DNA from: Carettochelys insculpta
Lineage: Eukaryota; Chordata; Testudines; Carettochelyidae
Assembly (NCBI RefSeq): GCF_033958435.1
Contig: NC_134139.1
Coordinates: 204,955,501-205,019,500, forward strand
Direction of reading: 5' to 3'
DNA length: 64,000 nt
Under the pieces are notes generated by a model. It searched no databases, was not told where the DNA came from, and saw nothing but the letters and a program-made list of their open reading frames with translations. Positions 1-9,755 of this stretch are shown one piece after another. Numbering within the stretch: the stretch's first letter is position 1; each line of letters starts with the position of its first letter. The translations under genes and the position numbers were made by a program.

Positions 1-130
1 AACATGAGCTAAAAGCCAGCTGTCTCTCAGCCAGCTATTCTCCTTAATCTCTGATGTTTTTCCAAATGCCCAACCTAATCCTCCCAGGCTGCAATTTATG
101 CCCATTGCTTCTTGCTTTGTCAGAATGGTT
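1..130 (-). repeat. CR1 LINE 3' fragment, antisense
   Basis: The stretch reads as the complement of the 3' part of a CR1 LINE, with the phrase CCCATTGCTTCTTG typical of antisense CR1 in sauropsids. It stops at about 130, where a CR1 end in the opposite direction begins. It is short, decayed and non-coding. Family recognition is from memory of CR1 sequence, not from a search. Confidence 0.6.
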
Positions 131-292
131 AGACACTGGAATAAATTGCTTAGGGGGGTTGTGGAATCTCCATCACTAGAGATATTTAAGAGCAGGTTAG
201 ACAAACATATGTCAGGCATGATCCAGATGGTGCTCGGTCCTGCTGTGAGTGCAGAGGACTTCCAGTTCTACTAGACTTTGATTCTATGATAC
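131..292 (+). repeat. CR1 LINE 3' end, sense
   Basis: This is the end of CR1 ORF2 plus its short 3' UTR in sense orientation. It carries the GTTGTGGAATCTCCATCACT phrase that encodes part of the ORF2 C-terminus and ends with TTCTATGATA, the usual CR1 terminal repeat unit. It is 5'-truncated and joined head-on to an antisense CR1 piece. Confidence 0.75.
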
Positions 293-1689
293 ATGTTGAA
301 CAAAATAGTTTTACCAGTACAGAGAAACGCACAGCCCAGGCCTAAGCAAGGTAGTGTGAAGGTTTTTCATTTGTTGCCAAATCAGAAAGGAGGCAGACAT
401 GACAGAGTAGAATGGAAGGAAGGATTATCAGGTCACAAAGTCAGTCAACATATTTTTACTTCTTTCTCAGTTCAACTTCAGAAGTCTCCATCCAATGACG
501 CAGCTTTAAAAGACCTTGTTTTATGCCTCCTCCAACCCTTGATTTCAGCAAACGGTACTTTTTTCACTTATTTTTGGCAGACTATAATGCTTAATACCCT
601 CCATGTGACTGGATTACTTCCTAGTAAAAAGTGCATTTTTCATTCAAATAACTTAAGTATGGTTTGTTATCTATTTTTCTTAAGAACCTGGTGTAACTCA
701 GGAACCTCCTGGCAGAGGGAACAGGGTCTCAGAATTTTGCAGGAATCCCCTGAGTTAGATAAGCATATTAAAAATTACCAAAGGGTGGCATGTTAGGTCT
801 CTTAAGAGCCAAAAGCCCATAGGCAATCATAACCATTGAGAAATAGATGTATGGATAATGTTTAAGGAATTACGTCTCTGTACTGATAATTGTGTTCTAG
901 GATATGTGAGTTATGGTAAGTCACCGGAAACTGAAAAACATGCTCCTGTGACGTAACATGGAAGAGATATTTATCTATCATGTATCTGGAGTTTTGCTTC
1001 ACAATGCGCAGCTTAAATCAATGCCACATTGTGTTAGCTAAAGTATTTGCAGATGCCCGCTAAAAACTGCATACTTACATGAAGGTGTGCTGACTTACAC
1101 TGAGATCTTGTTTTGAAGGCAAACCCAACTGTTGAGGCAAAGGAGATAAATGGAGAAAGTATGCAGACCCAGATTCAGTGACAGATGGGAACAAAGCTTG
1201 GATCAAATGGATCTTTAATAACAGCACCAAAAGATGCTTAGTAACACACCAGTATTTTATATTTGAAAGCTTGTACGTCCGTATCTTGATCTGAGAGTCT
1301 GTTTATCCAAAAGTTCCTCCAAAACAGTAAGAGCTAGGATCACCAAATTTGCTATGCAGCTTCCTCTTATCCTAACTTAAAGCAAGGGTTTGGTTGTGCC
1401 AGAAAAATGGGATGTGCTTCCATAGGATGGAAAGGGAGGAGGCTGCTAGGAGGCCTGGATAACCTGCAGAGTGTCCATGGGGGGGCAGCCACACCGGTGA
1501 ATAGTGGCCAACTGGGGAAGAAGCTCTGAATGTTGCCATCCACCCTCCACAGGCAAAGCTCCCATGCTCGTGCTGGACATAAAATTGTGCCTCCCTCCTG
1601 TGCTGGGCCCCACATCCCAGAGCAATACCCCAAACGACTCTTCCCACCCCTGTGCTAGTGCCGGAAGTTGGCTAGGGAGAAGCACATCA
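293..1689. other. intronic DNA without recognisable feature
   Basis: Open frames here are short, overlap on both strands and show no domain or codon pattern. I see no RNA gene or terminal repeat. It is probably intron 2 of KIF13B by position. Confidence 0.4.
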
Positions 1690-2340
1690 CATGACCCATT
1701 GACTACAGAGAAGCCCTAAAATGTAACTGCATTTGCGCCAATCCCTCAGAGACAAACACCTATAAGATCTCTATCAAGCAGTCTTAAAACTACAATACCC
1801 ATCTGGAGAATTAAATAAAGAGATTGCTAAAGCCAGGTGAATACCACAAAGTCACATAAAACAGGACAGAGCAAAGAAAGCAACAGAATACTACTAGCCA
1901 TTACCTACAGCCTACAGCTAAAACGTTTCCTGACCATCAAGGGTCTATAAGCTATCAGAAGATGGGCCCTTGCTCTCTCAGACCTCGAGAGGCAGGTCAG
2001 TCCTTGCTTATAAAGGGACACCCAACATGAGACAAATACTCACCTCCAACGTCACACCTATAAAAAACACTAATCCTGGAACCCATCCTTGCAACAAACT
2101 CCTTTGCCAACTCTGTCCACATACCCTAGTGACACCACCACATGAATTAACCATTTCAAAGGCGCATTCACGTGCACTAATCAAATGCAATATATACCAT
2201 CGTATGCCAACAATCTCTCTTTGCCATGAGCATCAGACACAAGGGACTGTCTCTACACAAACAAATAAATGGACACAAAAATCAGACATTAAGAATCGCA
2301 ACACACAAAAACTAGTAGGGGAGCACTTTAACTTCCCTGA
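1690..2340 (+). pseudogene. Penelope-like element, RT tail to GIY-YIG region (left part)
   Basis: From about 1970 an open frame of 120 codons reads like the linker between reverse transcriptase and GIY-YIG endonuclease of a Penelope-like element: a LAYKGTPNMRQIL motif, then GTHPCN and a C-x2-C pair (CQLC), and at the end GEHFNFP. Upstream, 1690-1960, is the decayed RT tail, where shifting frames give AVLKLQYPSG and IAKAR. PLEs are an order of retroelements separate from LINEs and LTR elements. The copy is broken by frameshifts and then by the Harbinger element at 2341. Its reading frame resumes at 6970. No full RT core is present, so this is a dead 5'-truncated copy. Confidence 0.7.
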
Positions 2341-2560
2341 GCCGCGTCTACATGTGCACGCTACTTCGAAGTAGCGGCACTAACTTCGAAATAGCGCCCG
2401 TCGCGGCTACACACGTCGGGCGCTATTTCAAAGTTAACTTCGACGTTAGGCGGCGAGACGTCGAAGTCTCTAACCTCATGAGGGGATCGGAATAGCGCCC
2501 TACTTCGACGTTCAACATCGAAGTAGGGCACGTGTAGACGATCCGCGTCCCGCAACGTCG
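2341..2560. repeat. left TIR and subterminal repeats of the Harbinger element
   Basis: The terminal inverted repeat is followed by many short palindromic words built on CTACTTCGAAGTAGC, ACTTCGAAATAGCGCC, TTCGACGTT and their complements. Related words recur at 6770-6969 near the other end. Such subterminal arrays commonly bind the transposase or its Myb-like partner. That role here is inference. Confidence 0.65.
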
Positions 2561-2765
2561 AAATTGCCGGGTCCTCCATGGCGGCCATCAGCTGGGGGGT
2601 TGAGAGACGCTCTCTCCAGCCCCTCAGCTCACTGGTGGCTGCGTGGAGCGGCCCCTTAAAGGTCCCCTCCCGCTCCCTTCCTGTGCAGGAAGCTGAGGGA
2701 ACGTGCAGGCTGCAGCCTGCACACACGGCCAGCCTGCACCACCCTCAGCCCCCCACACAGCTGCG

Positions 2766-3395
2766 ATGGCTGGCCGGCAGCCCCCCCAGGGGACCCCCCC
2801 CAAGGGGAGCCAGGGCAGCCAGGCTGGCAAGCGGCAGCGGGGCCCCTCCTGGACGGAGGCTGAGCTGCGGGACCTGCTGGGGCTCTGGAGCAAGGAGGAG
2901 GTGCTCCAGGTAATGGGGAGCAAGAGGTGGAACGCAGATGCGTTCGCTCGGCTGGCCGACGGCCTGGCTGCCCGGGGTCACCCTGCCCGCACTCCTGACC
3001 ATGTCAGGAGTAAGGTGAAGGAGCTGCGGCAGGGTTACTCCAGGGCCCGGGATGCGGCCAGCCGATCTGGGGCCGCCCCCATCACTTGCCCCTTTTACAG
3101 GGAGCTCAGGGACATCCTGGGCCCCCGGCACACCTCCTCCCCTCCGGCCACCCTTGACACCTCGGCCGACGAGCCCCAGCAGGCCCTGCAGACGGAGTCC
3201 GCCCCGGAGGCAAGCCCCGCACTCCGGGGGCCCCCCCCAGAGGCCACCCCCCGGGACATCGCGGCAGCAGGAGGAGGAGGATGGGGGGCTCCTCCTCCGC
3301 AGAATCCGGGCTGCAGATCCTCCTCCTGCCATCCCAGAGCAGCAGCAAGGCCTCCGCCCCCCGGGGATCTCCGGACCGTGGGAGCGGACGGACAG
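2766..3395 (+). CDS. Harbinger Myb/SANT-like DNA-binding protein, exon 1
   Basis: The frame starting at ATG 2766 opens with a short basic leader and then a trihelix/Myb-SANT-like domain: WTEAELRDLLGLW at about residues 29-41, RWNADAFARLADGL, then HVRSKVKELRQGY and CPFYRELRDILG. This is the partner that Harbinger transposases need for nuclear import and for binding element ends. A GTAGGT donor follows at 3396. After about residue 160 the frame becomes low-complexity, while the next frame (QQEEEDGGLLL, ending just before the donor) looks more natural, so an indel near 3240 is likely. An upstream ATG in frame at 2703 exists, but 2766 gives the usual short leader. Confidence 0.65.
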
Positions 3396-4246
3396 GTAGG
3401 TCCCCCCCTCTGGTGGACACCCCTGGGCTTGAGGGGCGGGGGTAAGAGATGTGTGTCCAGGGCCCCCCACATGCTCACATGGCCATGGCCCCAAGGACAC
3501 CAGGGCCATGGCCCTCACAGCACTGCATCCATCAGCCCCTGCCCCCCCCACCCCGCATGACAGTGCCATGCCCCATCCCCGGGCCAGGGGGGAGCGGAAC
3601 CTCGAGGGGCCCCCGGGAGGAGGGGGTGGGACACCCCGCAGCAGCAGCATGTGATGGAGTGGGGGGAGTGCCAAAGGGAGACTCAGGCTACATATGAGCA
3701 ACAAGAGCCGAATAGCTCCCAGGGCCAAAGGAGGATCCTGGGGCTACAGCTGGCAGGTGACACCTCTGCCCTGGACAAACAGGAGGGAGGAGCCGAGCTG
3801 GCTTGGACTTGGGGGGCAAGGGCGGGGCCCACAGGTAGAGGCTAGGGGAAGGGACAGCTGGAAGGCAGCCAGCCTGAGGAGGGGGAAAGCTGCATCCCAG
3901 AGGGGCACCCCTTGGGGTCTTCTCCCCAGGATGGGTTGGAAGGACTGTCTCTTCCGACAGCTGGTGCTGTCACTCCTGGGAGAAACTGGGCATCTGTGGC
4001 CTAAGAAACCTCTCCTGCTGTCAGACCCTGCGGGGTGAAGTGAGAGTCGCTCCCACCAGGGGATGGGGTGCAGGGCAGGGGGACCCCTGAACCCCATCCA
4101 GCACAGCAGCATCTCCCGGGGACGGGGATGGGGAACCTGCAGCACAGGGCTGGGGGGACAAAGGCCACGGCTCGGGGCCCACACTAACGCCTGTCTCCAT
4201 TCTTCTTCCCCCCCTCCTCTCCTGTGTCCTGCACCTGCACCATCAG
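3396..4246 (+). other. probable intron of the Harbinger Myb/SANT-like gene
   Basis: It starts with GTAGGT after a CAG and ends in a pyrimidine-rich tract followed by CATCAG. Open frames inside are GC-rich noise. Splicing is inferred from the signals and from the domain content on either side. Confidence 0.45.
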
Positions 4247-4797
4247 AAGGACCGGAAGAGAGCGCCAGCGAGACGTCAGTCGTCCCGGAGAGCCCTCCGG
4301 GACCATCGCTCCAGGCCAGCCCCTCGGCCGAGGACCAACCGGCCCCACGGCGGGCTAGACGGCGGACCCCGCGCCACCAACCGCCGACGGCGACGGACCC
4401 CCAGCTGCTGGCCATCCACCGTCGGCAGCTGGAGGTCGCGGAGCAGCACCTCCAGCTGCAGGAGCGGGAGCTGGCCTGGCGCCAGGAGGCATGGGGGGCC
4501 TACATGGAGACATTTAACCGCTTGGTGGACTACCTGGCCCCCCATGCCGTGCCGGCCGCCACATCGCCCGCCCTGCCTGCTCCTGCAGCCCCACCACCAG
4601 CTGCTCCGCCCATCGCCGTCCCGTCCGCCGTCGCCCCGCCACCCACCGGCGAGGGCCGGAGCGCCGAGGGACCCCTGGAGCCACCTGACACTCGCCGGCC
4701 ACCGTACCTTCCGGTCCAGCCCGCTCCTACCCAGCCACGGACCAGGCTGCAACCGCGGCGGGGCTCCCGGCCGCCAACGCCCGGTGCCGGGCTATAG
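4247..4797 (+). CDS. Harbinger Myb/SANT-like protein, exon 2 (helical C-terminal part)
   Basis: After the acceptor the frame carries a proline- and acid-rich linker, an arginine cluster (PRRARRRTPRHQ), then a helix likely to form a coiled coil (LLAIHRRQLEVAEQHLQLQE, then RELAWRQEAW). This matches the C-terminal pairing helix seen in Harbinger Myb-like proteins. A proline/alanine tail ends at TAG 4795-4797. The phase of this exon does not agree with either candidate frame of exon 1 across the splice sites I chose. One more small indel or another splice site must therefore exist. Confidence 0.55.
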
Positions 4798-5201
4798 GGG
4801 CAAGGGGCCCGGGACGTGGCCCCCCCTTGTATATAGTTGGACCCTGTTCTTTTCTGCCCCCGGTTTGCCCCGTCCCCCCCATGTAAATAGTTCTCCCCTT
4901 TATCCTCCCTGGTTTTCTTTTGATTATTGAGGACTGTTTCTTTGTATTGTTTTATTTTTGTACGTATTGCTTTTGTTCAACATGTTTGTACATAGTTTTT
5001 GGTTTTTGGTTCAAATATTTATTTACAGTTCCAAAAAAAAGGTTCGGAAAGAAAAAAAAAAGTTTAAGTTCAGCCACAAGTGCGTGCTGTCATTTGTCCA
5101 GGACAAGTGGGAGGGGGGTGCGGTGGGGTGCTCCATGGTGTAGGCGTTGGGGCAGGAGTGTGGTGGAGGAAGGGGCGGGCAGTAGGGGGCCTGGGCAGAG
5201 T
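4798..5201. other. 3' region between the convergent Harbinger genes
   Basis: This stretch is T-rich with A runs at 5032-5061 and lies between the stop codons of the two genes. It probably holds both 3' UTRs. I see no clear AATAAA on either strand. Confidence 0.4.
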
Positions 5202-6612
5202 TCACTCCGCGGCCTGTTCATCAAAGTGGGCCCGCAGGGCCTCCCGGACCCGGGTCCCCTCGGGGTCCACCTGCCGACTGGGGGCAGCAGGTGGCTGGAC
5301 GTCTGCCCTGCCGGCCTCCGCAGCCCAGCCCTGGAAAAAGGTGTCCCCCTTGCTCTCTACCAAACTGTGCAGGGCGCAGCAGGCACCCACAATCTGGGGG
5401 ATGTTGTTGGGGCCTGCATCCAGGCGGGTCAGGAGACATCTCCAACGTCCCTTCAGGCGGCCAAATGAGCGCTCCACCACCTGGCGCACATGGTTCAGGT
5501 GCTGGTTGAAGTGCTCCTGGCTAGCGGAGAGATGGCCCGTGTAGGGGTGCATGAGCCATGGCCGGAGAGGGTAGGCCGCATCTGCAATGACGCAGAAGGG
5601 CATGGCGGTGTCCCCCAGAGGGATCTCCCGCTGGGGGATGTAGGTCCCCGCCTCCAGCTGGCGGCACAGGCCCGAGTTCCGGAAAACCCGGGCGTCGTGG
5701 GTGCTGCCAGGCCAGCCCACATAAATGTCCTGGAAACGTCCCCGGCTGTCCACCAAGGCCTGGAGGACGACAGAATGGTAGCCCTTTTGATTCAGGTATC
5801 GTCCTCCACTGTGATGCGGGGCGCGGATGGGGATGTGAGTCCCATCCAGAGCCCCGAAGCAGTTGGGGAAGCCCAGGGTGGCAAAGGCGGTGATGGTGGC
5901 ATCTGGGTCCCCCAGCCTCACGAGCCTGTGCAGGAGCATGGCGTTGATGGCACGCACAACCTGCAGAGAAAGCACATGGGACAGCACCAATGAGGGGTGA
6001 GCAGGGTGTGTGTGGCCCTGCCCTGCCCTGCCCTCCCCTCCCCTGGCCCCCCTGCCCTGCCCTGCCCTGCCCTCCCCTGCCCTCCCCTGCTCTGGCCTCC
6101 CCTGCCCTCCCCCCGTGGGTTCGCTCACCTCCATGAAGACAGCCCCGACGGTGGCCTTGCCGACACCAAACTGCTGGCCCACGGATCGGTAGCTGTCTGG
6201 AGTGGCCAGCTTCCAGACAGCGATGCCGACCCGTTTCTGCACTGTGAGGGCACGCCGCATGGCGGTGTCCTGGTGCCTGAGTGCGGGGGTGAGCCACTGG
6301 CACAGCTCCAGAAATGTCTGCCGGCTCATCCTGAAGTTCCTGAGCCAGCGGTCGTCGTCCCACTCCCCAAGCACCAGCCACTCCCACCAGTCGGTGCTGG
6401 TGGGGTAGCTCCACAGCTGCCGGCGTGTGAGGCGGGGGGTGGGGGGGGCGGGGTGCTGCAGGGGTAGGGGTTGAGCCCTGCTGCCCTGGGGGCATCTCCT
6501 CCTCTGGGGCAAGGAGGTGCTCAGCTGCCTCCCGCATGGCACGGAGCAGGGCAAGCCCTGCTCCTGCCGGGAGGGCTGGGTGGACCTCTGGCTGCTGCTG
6601 CTGGAGGTCCAT
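5202..6612 (-). CDS. HARBI1-type DDE transposase, one frameshift, one intron
   Basis: The DDE transposase cuts and pastes the element. The N-terminal helical region (WWEWLVLGEWDDDRWLRNF, then RMSRQTFLEL) is followed by the helix-turn-helix-like YRSVGQQFGVGKATV. The catalytic core keeps all three acids: D in GALDGTHIPI, D in GSTHDARVF and E in VVERSFGRLKGRW. Residues between GAVFMEV and VVRAINA belong to an intron (5961-6128) with a GTGAGC donor and a CTGCAG acceptor. Its length is a multiple of three and it lacks stops, so it appears open. The natural start MDLQQQQPEV lies at 6612 in another frame, and the switch falls in C-runs on the coding strand (6434-6448), so one base has been gained or lost there. 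The stop is at 5202-5204. Apart from that slip the protein looks full length. Confidence 0.85.
5961..6128 (-). other. 168-nt open intron of the Harbinger transposase
   Basis: Donor GTGAGC follows ATGGAG, and the acceptor CTCTGCAG precedes GTTGTGCG. The body is an imperfect CCCTGC/GGGCAG simple repeat with no stop in the transposase frame. Removal joins ...AVFMEV to VVRAINA, which fits the family alignment. Confidence 0.75.
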
Positions 6613-6764
6613 GACTGCGGCGCCCGGGGTCTGTGTGCCTATGGCTCCTCAGACCGCGTGCTGTGCAGGCTGAGTGTGTCTGGGAGGGGCCCTTTAAGGG
6701 AGCGGCTAGCTGTTGCCCCGGAAGCGCTAGTCCGCCCGGTGACCCTGTCTGCAGCTGTGCCTGG

Positions 6765-6969
6765 CATCCCTATTTCAATGTGTGCTACTTGGGCGTGTAG
6801 ACGTTCCCTCGCTGAGCCTATTTCGATGTTGGGCTGCGCAACGTCGAAGTTGAACATCAACGTTGCCGGCCCTGGAGGACGTGTAGACGCTATTCATAGA
6901 AATAGGCTATTTCCATGTCGCTACTTCGAAATTAGCTACTTCGATGTAGCGTGCACGTGTAGACGTAGC
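6765..6969. repeat. right TIR and subterminal repeats of the Harbinger element
   Basis: This end repeats CTATTTCGATGTTG, ACGTCGAAGTTGAAC, CGCTACTTCGAAATTAGC and TACTTCGATGTAGC before the terminal repeat. It mirrors the left end in both word content and spacing. Confidence 0.65.
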
Positions 6970-7227
6970 CCTGGAGAGAGAGTTTCTGACTTGCAAGTTG
7001 CCATTCTCAGGATTAAAAAAAGCCACAGACTGCAATGAGAAACTGCTGAGCTGGAATTCATATGTAAATCGGACACAATGAAACAAGGTTTAAATAGAAA
7101 CTGGGAGTGGCTGTCACATTACAATATAATTTCCCATTCAGGTATTCAGGAGAGCCACACCCACGCTGACTTAATTAGTATGGATGTCACACTACCCTCT
7201 CTGTGTCCCTTTTTTCTTTTCTTTTCA
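6970..7227 (+). pseudogene. Penelope-like element, GIY-YIG C-terminus (right part)
   Basis: The reading frame interrupted at 2340 resumes with GERVSDLQVAILRIKK, followed in other frames by QGLNRNWEWLSHYN. In GIY-YIG domains of PLEs the matching phrase is PG-x3-SDLRVAIL and then LNR-x2-G-x-LSHY. The two halves together complete the endonuclease end of one PLE copy. The frame has stops after about 25 codons and is dead. Confidence 0.65.
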
Positions 7228-7267
7228 GCATGTGAGGAAGTGAGTTGTGTTTCACAAAAGCTTATGC
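7228..7267 (+). ncRNA. degenerate hammerhead-like motif downstream of the PLE ORF
   Basis: Stem I halves GCAU and AUGC flank a stem II of GUGAG with UUCAC. The core boxes are mutated (GUGAGGA for CUGANGA, AAAA for GAAA). Layout and spacing match the better copies elsewhere in the window. It lies directly after the GIY-YIG remnant, which ties that repeat family to a PLE. It is not expected to be active. Confidence 0.5.
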
Positions 7268-7329
7268 CCCAACACCCTAATAAACGTGTTGAAGGATTAC
7301 ACTGGATCACAAATGGAATAGAAGTCTCT

Positions 7330-8474
7330 TACGTTAGGTATGTTGTTTTAACTAGAGTGCCATAAGGAAGAAATGGGGAGTAGTATTTCCATTTTACTTG
7401 GTACCTGTGATGCCTCAGCCAGAGGCCTGTCATTTTTGGGCACGAGACTTTAAGGAAATATGGATAAATTGGTGTGAGGATAAAGGAGAACAACAAACAT
7501 GTAAAACATTTAGAAAGCATCACCTATGAAGAAAGGCTGAAAGAACCGAGCATGGTTCTTATAAGGGAAAGATGGCTGAGGGACAATATAGCAGATGCTA
7601 AATATGCAAAAAGCTGTTATGAAGGGGTTGTGAATGTGTTAATTTTATTAATTGTGAATCAAATTGAAACATGACAAAAGCACTGAAGACAACTGCTGAC
7701 AAGTTTGAATTAGAAACAAAGATTTGCATTAGCTTTGTGCAGTAGGACTGAAAAAATTCTTAGCTGATGCAAAATGCTCCCTCTATCTCGATGCTCAATG
7801 CTTACATCAGTCCTCTTGTTGAATTATATTGCATATTACCCATCCACCATGAAAATACCCACCTAGGTGGAGAAGCTTTACGCCATTGGTGATAGTTTCA
7901 GAAATCAGACTAATCATGTCGGCACCCTATTTCAATCATATAGTAGTCGTATGCTAGAGATATTTCTAATCATAATTATATTCACTAAGATGTAAATGGA
8001 TGAGATGATTCATGTGTCTTTTAGAAAAAAAGTCTCTAAATTAAAACAATTAAGTTTTCACTCTTTCAAACAGAGGCTAACTGTGAAAACAGGAAAGAGG
8101 GTCATGTGCCGGCAGGGGAAAAAAAGGCAGCTGACCAGTCTATTAAAAAACAGAAGCACTGTAAAAAACAAAGCTACAGTGATTTTTTTTAAACTGTTTG
8201 GATTACCTAACATCAAAACAAAACAAAACAAAAAACAAGCCCACAACAGGGACTTTAAAGTAACAATCACAGGAGCACTGCCAATTAACATAATAGTTGC
8301 TCAGCATATACTGTACTAAGACATTGATCGCATGCCCTTGGGACTACCACAGGTAAAGAGGATAGATACTAGAAGAATTGTACCTACAGATAGATAAATT
8401 CACACATCCCAACCCTGTTCTAGCAAGAGAGCACATAGTCAAAGATGTGGTAAGATTATGTGATCAGGAGTAAC
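7330..8474. other. AT-rich intronic DNA without recognisable feature
   Basis: Short open frames only, all lysine- or leucine-rich by composition. I see no splice-framed exon, RNA gene or terminal repeat. Confidence 0.4.
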
Positions 8475-8571
8475 TGTAGTGCTAAGTATCAGAGGGGTAG
8501 CCGTGTTAGTCTGGATCTGTAACAGCAACGAAGGGTCCTGTGGCACCTTATAGACTAACAGAAAAGTTTTG

Positions 8572-8614
8572 AGCATGAGCTTTTGTGAGCACAGACTCAC
8601 TTCATCAGATGCTG
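8572..8614 (-). ncRNA. hammerhead-like motif, GAAA box mutated
   Basis: Read on the minus strand it has stem I AGCAU/AUGCU, an intact CUGAUGA box, stem II GUGAG/CUCAC and AGCU for stem III. The GAAA box is AAAA, a change at a core residue that should abolish cleavage. Confidence 0.6.
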
Positions 8615-8720
8615 GTCTTGGAAATCTGCAGGACCAGGCATAAATAAGCCAGAGCGAGGATGGGGATAACCATACTTTGCTCTGGCTTATTTATACCTGG
8701 TCCTGCAGATTTCCAGGACC

Positions 8721-8762
8721 AGCATCTGATGAAGTGAGTCTGTGCTCACAAAAGCTCATGCT
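8721..8762 (+). ncRNA. hammerhead-like motif, mirror copy of the one at 8572
   Basis: It has the same stems and the same GAAA-to-AAAA change as its partner arm. The shared mutation predates or was copied in the fold-back. Confidence 0.6.
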
Positions 8763-8794
8763 CAAAACTTTTCTGTTGGTCTATGTAGTGCTAA

Positions 8795-9755
8795 ATTACA
8801 GCTTGGAAACGTTTAAAAAAATCAAAAACTAGATTCAGAAATTGTGTTTTAATAATAAAACTCAGCTGCATGCACTGAGCCATGAACCAAACATCCTTGT
8901 TAACAGGTGCACATTGCCTACTCAAACAGACTCACATGATTGGGCTAAACTATGTTCCCACTCTTCCCTTATGATGTATATTGAAGATCAATGGATGAAT
9001 CAGAGCACATTGCTCAGAGTGCACACAGGGGGTGTGCTGAGGCAGCATCACACTAAACTCAAATCCCAACGTGGAGCAGTTACACACTCTGCAGGGTAAA
9101 CATTATCAATATCCATAAGGGCTGGGTGGACAAACACTGATGACTGTATGGACAAATATTGATGTCCCATTGATCTTGTGATAAAAAAAGTGTCAACAGT
9201 CAAATGTATCTTGATTGAACTAACGGAGAATCCAGATGTCTTTAGTCCTACGGCAGTCTATAGTCGGGGTGCAGAAATGGCGCTGATTTGTTTGTTCCGA
9301 CACCATATATAGCACCTCTTATATTTTTAAAGTATTGTACGAGGTTGTCCTTCTGCTGTTTAGTAATAGATCTTTAACCTGTACTGAACAGGCTAGTTTG
9401 TCATAATGAAGCCACACTTTCAACTGAACATCTCTTTAAAGTTTGGGAGGTGAACCCGTCCAGCATCCTGTGACAGAAGATCTGGAAGAGGGCATGACTT
9501 ACACACCACCAGCTGCAACTGGTGCAAATCTGTCTGTAGCACTTTGGAATTATTAATGCAACTTTGGTTTTAGCAGCACATTTGTGTGTATCACAGTCAG
9601 GGAGAAAGTGTAATAACAAGTAGGCATCTCATTTGAGGAGAAAGGAATCCCAGAGGGAATAGGGCTCCAAACCTACTCTTGGGCAGAATAATTGACATTT
9701 GTTGTTCTAAGATGTTGCACGGAGACGAATGGATCGTTGACCTCAATGTCTAATG
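8795..9755. other. intronic DNA without recognisable feature
   Basis: No open frame with a family signature, no terminal repeats and no tandem array found. Confidence 0.35.

Larger units (their letters stand above)
2341..6969. mobile_element. Harbinger (PIF/Harbinger) DNA transposon, near-complete, 4.6 kb
   Basis: The element has terminal inverted repeats: GCGTCTACATGTGCACGCTAC on the left matches GTAGCGTGCACGTGTAGACG on the right with few changes. Inside are the two genes usual for the superfamily in convergent order: a Myb/SANT-like protein on the plus strand (2766-4797) and a HARBI1-type DDE transposase on the minus strand (5202-6612). It sits inside a Penelope-like reading frame, which reads on cleanly once the insert and one copy of a short CCTG-overlapping duplication are set aside. 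Harbinger elements normally duplicate 3 bp (often TWA). Here the duplication appears to be 3-5 bp around CCTG, and its exact edge is ambiguous. GC content is far above the flanks. Confidence 0.85.
8475..8794 (-). mobile_element. PLE-terminus snap-back palindrome with 11-bp target duplication
   Basis: TGTAGTGCTAA at 8475-8485 is repeated at 8784-8794. Between them lies a hairpin: arms 8486-8655 and 8679-8783 around a 23-nt loop. The left arm carries the whole element terminus in antisense (AGAGGGGTAGCCGTGTTAGT). The right arm ends about 65 nt short of it. This asymmetry, with a single duplication, points to one insertion of a folded-back product, not two elements. Confidence 0.8.

Noticed and set aside
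2745..3728. 327-codon minus-strand frame opposite the Harbinger Myb-like gene
   Set aside because: It mirrors the GC-rich coding strand of the Myb/SANT-like exon, has no domain, and is proline/glycine-rich by composition.
8486..8783. Palindromic copies read as terminal-inverted-repeat DNA transposons
   Set aside because: Only one end carries the family terminus; the other arm stops short. The duplications are 11-13 bp, longer than expected for hAT or Harbinger.
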